Source: a virus. From it: a DNA stretch of 38,818 nt. Location: IMG/VR virus record IMGVR_UViG_3300045999_012341, positions 1 through 38,818 of that record, one strand, 5' to 3'. The position numbers and the translations under genes were made by a program. Under the pieces are notes generated by a model that saw only the letters and a program-made list of their open reading frames with translations, ran no database searches and was not told where the DNA came from. Shown here piece by piece: positions 12,901-20,701 of the stretch; the stretch's first letter is position 1; each line of letters starts with the position of its first letter.

Positions 12901-15900
12901 ACGGATTGTACTGAATAGTTCTAGTAGCTGATACTTTTCTACCTGTATTGTTAGTTGCTATTATATGAACTTTATAAGTTCCTTTAGGAAGGGTTGGTGG
13001 TAGTACGAACCTTAGATGATGGGAATCCCATCCTGCAAACCAGCTTATACCATCTCTGCGTGTATGGTACAATATATAACGAATGTCTTCTGGAGCGTTT
13101 TCAATTTCTATTACAACTCTCTGACTTAGTAAGCTTCTATTCATTTGCCAATCTGCAAATGAAGCTGAGACCCAAGCATTTAAAAACCATCCTGCTCTTA
13201 CCTCTGTAGTAGCTGTTGAACTTGGCCAGAGCCATCCAACAGCTTGTGCTGGAGCTTTTGTACTATAAGTTTTTGTTACTAAGCCATATTTACCTGGTGC
13301 TATTGATTTGATATCTTCCTTCTTTGGTGATGCTGTTTCTCTTAACACCAAGTTAATTGTACCCGTTCCCGATGCAGGAATATTAATATACTTAAATCTC
13401 CATTCCTTTGTCATTCCATTTCCAGAGTCATTAATTGCTCTTACGGTGGGAATTACACCCCACGAAGGTGTACCATCAGCTTTATTACCGTTACCGTAAT
13501 TTCTACCAACATTTACGTCGTCGTTAAGAGGATCAGAATCAACAATATTATAAAGAACTTCTTTTACTGTATGATCTGTATGCACTACAAACTCATAATC
13601 AAATGAGGTTAACTCTTGATTATCAGAAGGAAACTTAACTGCACCTTCTGGGTTCTTTGCATCATAATAAAAGACTTGAGTGAAGGTATTATAAAGAGAT
13701 GCCTGTCCTGGTCTCTTAAGATATGCTCTTGCTCTTAATACATGAAAGCCTTCTGTGAGGCCTTTTCTCTTTATTGAGTAATCATTGTGAACATAATATT
13801 CAGTTTCAGTAGCATTAAAATTAGCAATTTGAAATTCTGTTTCCATCTTTCTCTTTAGTGATACATTATAAGGGCTATTAGGAAATACAGAATCAGCTTT
13901 GGTGTTAAGAGCTGAGATCTTATATTTTAAATGTCCTCCACTATAAGGAATATTGGCTACCCACCAATCACTTCTTCTACCTGTAGAGTCAGGTGCACCA
14001 TTTTTAAGCCATCTGGCCTGCACTACACCAGTAGTACCTTTCGGTGAACCAACTGAACCTTCTGGGAACTCATTTAAATCGGTTGTATAATAAACATAAG
14101 CTCTATCTACATCAAATTGATAACCTGTCTTAAAGTAAACCTGATAGGTTCTTAAAATAGGTCTTGCCTGTCTTATAGTGGTACCCTCATATAAGTCTGT
14201 AGGGTTATGATGAACAAATTGAGCTGTTTGTAAAGAATCATTCATACCGTTACCATTATTTGTTGTCAATATAATAGCGTTGTTAGTACCTCTATTAACA
14301 ATATAAGTTTCAGCTCCTGGAGAACCAATAACATTTCTTCTTGTATCTATAGAGCCAAACTTCTCCTTACCTCTATGAACAAATTGCATGAACTCGTAAC
14401 CCAAAAATGTATCGGTTGTTAAGCCCGGAGGTGCATCTCTTTTATCTCCTCCTTGAGGTCCAAGACCTACAAATGAATTTACATCCCAGCCTCCATCTAA
14501 CTTTAATCTAACCATCTCAGCTGAACCATCAGCATTAACAATAAAAGATAAACTAGATCCGTTAGTAACATAAGGAATAGCTACATCATAAGAAAAGTCT
14601 GTTGTATTGGTATCTGGTAGTCCGTAAGGGTTAAATGCAGGATCTCCATTTGGTCCATCCTTTCTTGATACTTTAATATAATCTACTGCCTTACCATTTT
14701 GAAGGATGGTAATAGGGGAATAACCATCCCATACTGAAGGTGTCTCGGGTGTACGCCAAGAGAAGAAATAATAGCCCCCTGGAGGAACAATTACACTGCC
14801 AAGTTCCCAAGCATATTTGTAAAAGCCTGTTTGACCTGAGCCATTAGGTCCTGTAGCATATTGATAGAGGAAAGCATTAGAAGGGAAAGAAGATTTAACC
14901 CGAGCTTCCCCTCTACCAGCAGCAAAGTTATCATTGATCATAACAATACCGGTAACACCATCCCAATCACCCATACTCTGATTTTCTCTTTTATCTATTC
15001 TTTCATAGACAACTAAATCAGCATCTGACCAAATACCCTTTTGATACCCTCTAGCAAAATGGTTATGAATATAAACCAGGTTAGGTATCCTCGGGTCATT
15101 CCATTGACCGAGGAATGCTGTATTAGCTATTCTAGGAAATTCTCCACCAGAACCTTGTAGAACCCCAGCATGATAATTACCATCTGTATAGATAAGGGGC
15201 AAGCCGACTCTGGTGAAGTAAAATGCATGCTGTAAATGTCTATGAGTTGACCAAGCAATGTCATGAGATTGAGCATGAGTTACAGAAACTTCTGGGGAAA
15301 AGCCGCCAAAGCCTGGCTGATCTAATCCCCATAAACCGTTTGATGGATTACCTAATCTTCCATCTAAAGTATTCTTCAAAGGATTGTCAATGAGTCTCAT
15401 ACCTGCATTGATATAAGGCGTATAAGGAGGTGGTTCACCTAAATGCTCACCAAATATCATAGCATCATCTCTACCCTTCTCAGTATCAAATACTGTATCT
15501 CTATGATTAGCATCTGAGTAACCTCTAGTTATATTAAACTGTCTTTGAATCTGTCCTGTATAACCATAATCAGAAAAGTCCTTATCATTACCATAATTGG
15601 CTCCAAAGAAATCAGCACGAGCATGCTTAACAGCATCTAATCTAAACCCATCAACATAGGTGGTGGCGGTTAACCAACGAACTGATCTATAAAGATAGTC
15701 TTGTACAAACTCTGAATAAGAATTTGAATTAGCTAAAATGTACTCTTTGGTCAATCCATTATCAGGTCCAAAACCAACATAGTTACCCTTTGCATCAAAG
15801 CAATAATATTCTGGATTATCTGCATCTCTAACTATTTTTGGCTTCTTTGTCCACCAACCTTCGAATGGCCCGTGATTATGATTCCATTCGCCGGGCTCTT

Positions 15901-16438
15901 GTGCGATGTCAATTAAATCTGATAAGCCTAAATTATAAACCTGCCATTCATCACCCCAATTGCGGGTATTATCCCATTTGCGGTAAAATGTTAATCCGTT
16001 AGTTACAACTGTTCTGAGGTGAAAATCTTCTGGTACTAAACCGGGATATAAGTCTTTAGGCGACTGTGCATTAAAGAGAGGGGTATCAAAGCCTCTATGA
16101 TTCATTATGTTATCAAAATAGACTCTAATACCAAAGCGATGTGCTGTTTCGATAAGATCTACCAGCTCAGTATATGTTCCGTACTTTGTAGCAAATCCTC
16201 CTTTTTGATCTTTGGAGCCTAAATCATAAGGATCAAAGAGATCATAACCCACAGAGAATTGAGAGCCCGCTTTTGTTGGAGGTGGCACCCAAATTGACTC
16301 ATAGCCAACTTCAGCTAGTTCGGGCATCTTTTGTGTTATCTCGGCCCACGAAGTATTAAAGTACTGAATCATGGGCTCTGCTTTTGCGGAGGTTAAAAGC
16401 AGCAGCCATATAAGGAACGCTAAAAAGTAATACCTCAT
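12899..16438 (-). CDS. Secreted GH13 alpha-amylase, multidomain
   Basis: A 1179-residue protein with a clear Sec signal peptide (hydrophobic WLLLL core, cut after TSAKA, residue 20). Residues about 22-520 are a GH13 (beta/alpha)8 barrel with all catalytic regions: VYFDNIMNH (106-114), GFRLDAVKH (264-272, nucleophile D268), IFGEH (328-332, acid/base E331) and SHD (391-393, transition-state D393). GH13 enzymes cut alpha-1,4-glucans such as starch or glycogen. The remaining 650 residues look like several beta-sandwich modules, probably carbohydrate-binding. It is on the opposite strand between the DUF932 gene and the tail fibre. A GGGAGG sequence lies 14 nt before the ATG. A phage gene with an export signal suggests release into the periplasm or medium, or a host gene captured by the phage. 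Confidence 0.88.
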   Translation of the reverse strand: MRYYFLAFLIWLLLLTSAKAEPMIQYFNTSWAEITQKMPELAEVGYESIWVPPPTKAGSQFSVGYDLFDPYDLGSKDQKGGFATKYGTYTELVDLIETAHRFGIRVYFDNIMNHRGFDTPLFNAQSPKDLYPGLVPEDFHLRTVVTNGLTFYRKWDNTRNWGDEWQVYNLGLSDLIDIAQEPGEWNHNHGPFEGWWTKKPKIVRDADNPEYYCFDAKGNYVGFGPDNGLTKEYILANSNSYSEFVQDYLYRSVRWLTATTYVDGFRLDAVKHARADFFGANYGNDKDFSDYGYTGQIQRQFNITRGYSDANHRDTVFDTEKGRDDAMIFGEHLGEPPPYTPYINAGMRLIDNPLKNTLDGRLGNPSNGLWGLDQPGFGGFSPEVSVTHAQSHDIAWSTHRHLQHAFYFTRVGLPLIYTDGNYHAGVLQGSGGEFPRIANTAFLGQWNDPRIPNLVYIHNHFARGYQKGIWSDADLVVYERIDKRENQSMGDWDGVTGIVMINDNFAAGRGEARVKSSFPSNAFLYQYATGPNGSGQTGFYKYAWELGSVIVPPGGYYFFSWRTPETPSVWDGYSPITILQNGKAVDYIKVSRKDGPNGDPAFNPYGLPDTNTTDFSYDVAIPYVTNGSSLSFIVNADGSAEMVRLKLDGGWDVNSFVGLGPQGGDKRDAPPGLTTDTFLGYEFMQFVHRGKEKFGSIDTRRNVIGSPGAETYIVNRGTNNAIILTTNNGNGMNDSLQTAQFVHHNPTDLYEGTTIRQARPILRTYQVYFKTGYQFDVDRAYVYYTTDLNEFPEGSVGSPKGTTGVVQARWLKNGAPDSTGRRSDWWVANIPYSGGHLKYKISALNTKADSVFPNSPYNVSLKRKMETEFQIANFNATETEYYVHNDYSIKRKGLTEGFHVLRARAYLKRPGQASLYNTFTQVFYYDAKNPEGAVKFPSDNQELTSFDYEFVVHTDHTVKEVLYNIVDSDPLNDDVNVGRNYGNGNKADGTPSWGVIPTVRAINDSGNGMTKEWRFKYINIPASGTGTINLVLRETASPKKEDIKSIAPGKYGLVTKTYSTKAPAQAVGWLWPSSTATTEVRAGWFLNAWVSASFADWQMNRSLLSQRVVIEIENAPEDIRYILYHTRRDGISWFAGWDSHHLRFVLPPTLPKGTYKVHIIATNNTGRKVSATRTIQYNP

Positions 16439-16535
16439 ATATATTAGACAATCCTCCCTGCGAAATATTTAATCTTTTATTTAGATTTTTAATGTTTATC
16501 TTAGCGGAGAGTGCTCTTAAATATTCATTACGACC

Positions 16536-19500
16536 GTGTCCGACGAGATTATTAATTTTTATAAAAAGGTTTCCGATACTGAAGAACCTCAAGAACCTAT
16601 TGAAGAGCAAAAAGAAACACCTGCTCCGGTACTTCCCCAGCCCGATGAACCCTTTGATAAGTTTCTTTTTGAGTTAGCTGAAAAACTCAAAAACGAAAAA
16701 GTCATTACTGAAAAGCAGCAAGAGTCATTTGAAGAGCAAATTAAACAACCGGTTTTAGAAGAAGATAAAAATTCTGACGACCCATTTAAGAAGTTTATCG
16801 GGTCCTTTGCAAACATCTTAAAAGAGGATGAATTAGTTAATAGAGAAGAGAATATTAAAGAAGCTACTATTAGTTTCATTAACAAATTAAAAGAACAACC
16901 CGAAGAGCCTTTTATTATTGATGATCAACCTTTAGTAAGAACCAGAAAGAAATATTTACCACCTAAAATAAAACAAAAAGTTCAAAAGCTTCCTCAAGTT
17001 GTTAAAAAAGAAGAGCCTGTTGTTGCTGAACAAGCTGACGAACCTGTTAAAGAAGAGCCTAAAGACGAAAACAAATACGTCCAAGAACTCAAAACAGCTG
17101 ATAAGTCTAACAAAAAAATACCTGAAAAAATTAAAAGTGTTTCAGACATTAAATCTATTGTTGAAAAACAAGTTGCTGAGATTTTATCCCGTTACCCGAA
17201 TTTAGGTTTCACAGGAGGGGGTGGCGGTACTAATGCTGTTCAGTACGCTAAAGGCGGTACTATGGACGGAGATCTCAATGTCACTGGTAAATTTTTATCA
17301 GGTGGTGTTGATATTTCTACATTATTTGGAACTGGCGGCGGAGGAGAAGCAGACAGATTAGTCTCCGGTTCAGCATCTCTTATTTTAAACCCTAATGGTA
17401 CTTTAGATTTTCCTAATGATACAATTCGACCTCCGGATGAAACGGTATTAACTCTAGAATCTGAAAATCCTTCTTTATCTGCTTATACCAGAATTGCTTT
17501 ATCCCCTTATGCATTTTTTGCTTATGATAGCGAAGGTAATTCCATAACTTTTGATGAAGTTGATAATGCTATTGTCTTAACCTCTCAAGACGAACATGAA
17601 TGGACATTTAATAAACAAGGAGTTTTAGTAGGTCCAGGCAACAAACTTACTGTTACATCTCTTAGTTCTTTAGGTAAAATTTTATCCGGTGATAGAGATT
17701 TAGCTGATATCTTTTTAACTGCTGAAACTGATTCACAAACTTTATCGTTTAATAGTAACAGTGAAGTTTTATCTATTTCTAACGGTAATAGTGTTGCACT
17801 ATCTTCTATTAGAATTGCAGCTAATAATTTTACATCAAATAACTTTTTATCTTTATCAGGGGGTTTAGTTCAAGGCCCGGTTCAGATTAATAATAATTTA
17901 ACCGTATTTGGTAACCTTACTGCTTCGGGTACTACTACTTTTGCCAATACTGTTTTTACTACTACGAGCTCTTTAAGTGTAGTTCACTTAGGATCAGGCC
18001 CAGCGTTGTATGTTGGTAATTACGGAAATGATCATATAGCTACATTCGTTGATCTACAAAACGGATTAGAGATGATGCACATTGGTGGGTTGAGCAGCTC
18101 GTTTCCTAATGTCGGCATTAAGACAGGTCAGCCTAATAAAGATTTTACAGTACAAGGTGAAATTAGTGCATCTGGTACAATCTGGAACGGTGAAGGAAAT
18201 TCTATTCAATGGAATAAAGCATATAATATAGGTACGGCGTATCAAGCTGTTTCGTCTACATTTTTAACTGCTGAAACTGATTCACAAACCTTAACATTTA
18301 CAGAATCTTCTGCAGAGCTTTCAATATCAAATGGCAATATAGTAAGTCTCTCTTCAATTAATACCACCTTTGCAACCAATTCAGGAAAGTATGAAAGCGT
18401 ATACACAACCGTACAGGTTAATTCCGGGTCTTGGAATAGAAATTACATTTACGTATCAACTAATACAAATCTCTCTTCAAATTTTAAATACGCAATTGAT
18501 ACCACATCTGGGACTTTAACAGCTACATTACCTCCCGCACCGCAAACAGGAGATGAAATTGAGATATTTGATATTCTGGGAACATGGGGTGTTAATAACT
18601 TAGTAGTTAATAATAACACCCATTACATTGAACAACAGAATGATAACTTATTATGTAATGTAAGATTTGGTCTTGTTAAATTAATTTACACAAATAATAA
18701 TACAGGCTGGAGAATTATACCGTTACCTTTACATGATAAACCATCAATTGGTCTTCCTAATATATCTATTGGTATTAATACTCTATCAAGCTATATACCA
18801 CTCACGGTCGGCTTAACCGGTATCAATAATCTAGATGCTTCTATTGCACCGGTTGATTCCTGGTCCTGGGATCTATCTGGTAATTCTAGTATTGATAGTA
18901 CATCTCGTATTACTACTGTAACTTACAATACGCCAGGAGTATACGCTATTACTCTAACCGGTAGCAATAGTGTGGGTATTGACACTGCTTCAATAGTGGT
19001 TACAGCTGTTAATATACTACCACCAAGTGTGTCAATTAGTATTAGTAGCTTGTCTGGTATAATACCGTTTACAGTTAACTTGACCGGTATCAATAATCTC
19101 AATCCTATTGCTTCACCAATTAGTGCTTGGTACTGGGATCTGTCTGGTGACGGTCAGGTCGATAGTCAGTCTCAAATTACTTCATACACTTACGAAACTT
19201 CTGGCACCTACACTATCACGCTTTCAGGTAATAATAGTGCAGGGATAGGAACGGCCTTTGCAACCGTAACAGCATTAGCTCCTGCAATTCCTGCAGTTCC
19301 GACTGAGGGTCTTCTTGTTAGATTTAACGCTGATTCAGGCATTAGTGAGTCTGGTGGTAACATTACTTCTTGGACCGATCAACAGAATGGAGTAGTGGCC
19401 ACTGCATTTAATAATCCAACCTTATTAACAAATGAGTTTAATGGCCGTAATGCTGTTTCATTTAACGGGTCTAATACCTATTTTACGTTTACATTTCCTG

Positions 19501-19955
19501 CCCCTATAAGCAATGGTACACCTCGTACTTTTATAGTTATTGGTAGATATAATAACCCTACTACCACAGCCCAAAAAGGTTACTTAAACTCAACATCAGG
19601 AGATCTATGTTACGTCTTTAAAAATGCAAATGATGATCGAGCTTACTTTTATACCGAGGGTAGACAAATAGCTGGACCCACAGCTGGCTCTTCAAGCAGT
19701 CTTGCGAATTATCATGTTCAAACTGTTGTGCACAACGGTGTACCCAATTCTAACTTCATTCGTATTAATGGGGTAACCTCTACCGGAGTATCGTATGGTG
19801 TAATGGACAATTTACCTCAATTAACTAATTTAGTTATTGGTGGTAGAGGTACACCTAATGAAATATTACCCGGTCAAATAGTTGAAGTATTAATTTATAA
19901 TAGAGAATTAACATCTCAAGAAATTGAGCAAATTGAAACTTACGCTAATGTTTAA
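16536..19955 (+). CDS. Tail fibre/adhesin with two PKD domains and a LamG-like C-terminus
   Basis: A 1139-residue protein starting at GTG. Residues 1-200 are charged, Pro/Glu/Lys-rich and probably coiled-coil, with a repeated F..F..ELAEKL / F..FIGSFANIL segment. A Gly run (about 225) leads to DGDLNVTGKFLSGGVDISTLF, typical of long fibres of T4-like phages. The 11-residue segment FLTAETDSQTL occurs twice (about 394 and 575). Two PKD-type Ig modules follow (about 741-825 and 828-910, each with SWDLSGN or WYWDLSGDG and a Y.T.G.Y.ITL.G.N strand). The last 215 residues are a concanavalin/LamG-like lectin domain. It most likely recognises host surface glycans. The start at 16536 has no Shine-Dalgarno sequence; TTAAATA lies 12 nt upstream. 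Confidence 0.85.
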   Translation: MSDEIINFYKKVSDTEEPQEPIEEQKETPAPVLPQPDEPFDKFLFELAEKLKNEKVITEKQQESFEEQIKQPVLEEDKNSDDPFKKFIGSFANILKEDELVNREENIKEATISFINKLKEQPEEPFIIDDQPLVRTRKKYLPPKIKQKVQKLPQVVKKEEPVVAEQADEPVKEEPKDENKYVQELKTADKSNKKIPEKIKSVSDIKSIVEKQVAEILSRYPNLGFTGGGGGTNAVQYAKGGTMDGDLNVTGKFLSGGVDISTLFGTGGGGEADRLVSGSASLILNPNGTLDFPNDTIRPPDETVLTLESENPSLSAYTRIALSPYAFFAYDSEGNSITFDEVDNAIVLTSQDEHEWTFNKQGVLVGPGNKLTVTSLSSLGKILSGDRDLADIFLTAETDSQTLSFNSNSEVLSISNGNSVALSSIRIAANNFTSNNFLSLSGGLVQGPVQINNNLTVFGNLTASGTTTFANTVFTTTSSLSVVHLGSGPALYVGNYGNDHIATFVDLQNGLEMMHIGGLSSSFPNVGIKTGQPNKDFTVQGEISASGTIWNGEGNSIQWNKAYNIGTAYQAVSSTFLTAETDSQTLTFTESSAELSISNGNIVSLSSINTTFATNSGKYESVYTTVQVNSGSWNRNYIYVSTNTNLSSNFKYAIDTTSGTLTATLPPAPQTGDEIEIFDILGTWGVNNLVVNNNTHYIEQQNDNLLCNVRFGLVKLIYTNNNTGWRIIPLPLHDKPSIGLPNISIGINTLSSYIPLTVGLTGINNLDASIAPVDSWSWDLSGNSSIDSTSRITTVTYNTPGVYAITLTGSNSVGIDTASIVVTAVNILPPSVSISISSLSGIIPFTVNLTGINNLNPIASPISAWYWDLSGDGQVDSQSQITSYTYETSGTYTITLSGNNSAGIGTAFATVTALAPAIPAVPTEGLLVRFNADSGISESGGNITSWTDQQNGVVATAFNNPTLLTNEFNGRNAVSFNGSNTYFTFTFPAPISNGTPRTFIVIGRYNNPTTTAQKGYLNSTSGDLCYVFKNANDDRAYFYTEGRQIAGPTAGSSSSLANYHVQTVVHNGVPNSNFIRINGVTSTGVSYGVMDNLPQLTNLVIGGRGTPNEILPGQIVEVLIYNRELTSQEIEQIETYANV

Positions 19956-19958
19956 TAT

Positions 19959-20156
19959 ATGATTGATCTAAACAAATATTATATTTCAACAACCTATCAA
20001 GGAGCTTCAGGTGGTTCTGAAGGGAGATCCGGTTTTGTTCCTAAAGCTTTATCGGCAGAAGAATTAAAATTTTTAAGAGGGGATGGAACCTGGCAAGAGA
20101 TCCAAGCCGGTGCTACTGAAGAGTTTGTTGTAGCCATGAGTATTGGTCTTAGTTAA
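19959..20156 (+). CDS. Small tail-associated protein (65 aa)
   Basis: A 65-residue protein beginning 3 nt after the tail-fibre stop, so it is co-transcribed with it. It contains GGSEGRSGFVPKALSAEELKFLRGDGTWQEI. The L.GDGTW motif is a common element of phage tail fibres, often at the end of a fibre domain, where it takes part in trimer formation. It could be a fibre-tip or connector protein, or a broken-off fibre segment. No catalytic motif is seen. Confidence 0.7.
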   Translation: MIDLNKYYISTTYQGASGGSEGRSGFVPKALSAEELKFLRGDGTWQEIQAGATEEFVVAMSIGLS

Positions 20157-20165
20157 GTATTCTAT

Positions 20166-20171
20166 TAAATA
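20166..20171 (+). promoter_or_regulatory. T4-like late motif (ATTAAATA)
   Basis: TAAATA stands 7 nt before the ATG at 20179, inside the tail operon. Confidence 0.45.
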
Positions 20172-20178
20172 ATACATA

Positions 20179-20697
20179 ATGAAAAAGTTAGTGTCTAACT
20201 ATAGTTTTAATGCTGCTGCTAAACAGGTTACATTAGCAGACTATACTACTATAGATTTGGAATCTCTTCTTTTAATTACTAATGTAACTAGTAATACTAT
20301 TGTTTACAATTTTGCTGGACAAGGTAAAGGGGCAACAATTTCTGGTAACGTTTTGACATTAGATTTTGATACAACATTAATGTCAAACTCGGATAATTTA
20401 CAGATTTTTATCGATGATGGTTTTTCGGCAGCTGCTAATGATACAATCGAAGAATTAACAAAAGCATTAGAAGATAACAATGTGTTTTTAAGAAGAATTT
20501 TGCAAGCCCTAACACCTATTACAAATATGGATTCTGCACAAAGATTACGTGTTGCAGTTGATGTAATAAACGTGGCTTTAGCAGGTACATCAAACGTAAA
20601 TACTTCTACAATCGCAGGTTTTGGTTCTGCTGAAATACTTTTACAAGATTCTTTTAACACGTATGCGAATTGCAATAGAAGAAATATTTTAAATTAA
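20179..20697 (+). CDS. Tail/baseplate-associated hypothetical protein
   Basis: A 172-residue protein between tail-fibre genes. Its first 80 residues look like beta-rich repeats (LESLLLITNVTSNTIVYNFAG...). The middle (NDTIEELTKALEDNNVFLRRILQAL) is an amphipathic coiled-coil typical of virion trimer stalks. The end contains MDSAQRLRVAVDV, which I have seen near the C-terminus of similar phage structural proteins. The next gene starts 4 nt after its stop. It is probably a structural protein that joins the baseplate to the fibre. No enzymatic motif is present. Confidence 0.65.
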   Translation: MKKLVSNYSFNAAAKQVTLADYTTIDLESLLLITNVTSNTIVYNFAGQGKGATISGNVLTLDFDTTLMSNSDNLQIFIDDGFSAAANDTIEELTKALEDNNVFLRRILQALTPITNMDSAQRLRVAVDVINVALAGTSNVNTSTIAGFGSAEILLQDSFNTYANCNRRNILN

Positions 20698-20701
20698 TAA
20701 T

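Noticed and set aside
12994-13499. Plus-strand frames opposite the amylase gene
   Set aside because: Antisense to well-conserved amylase C-terminal modules and without promoters.
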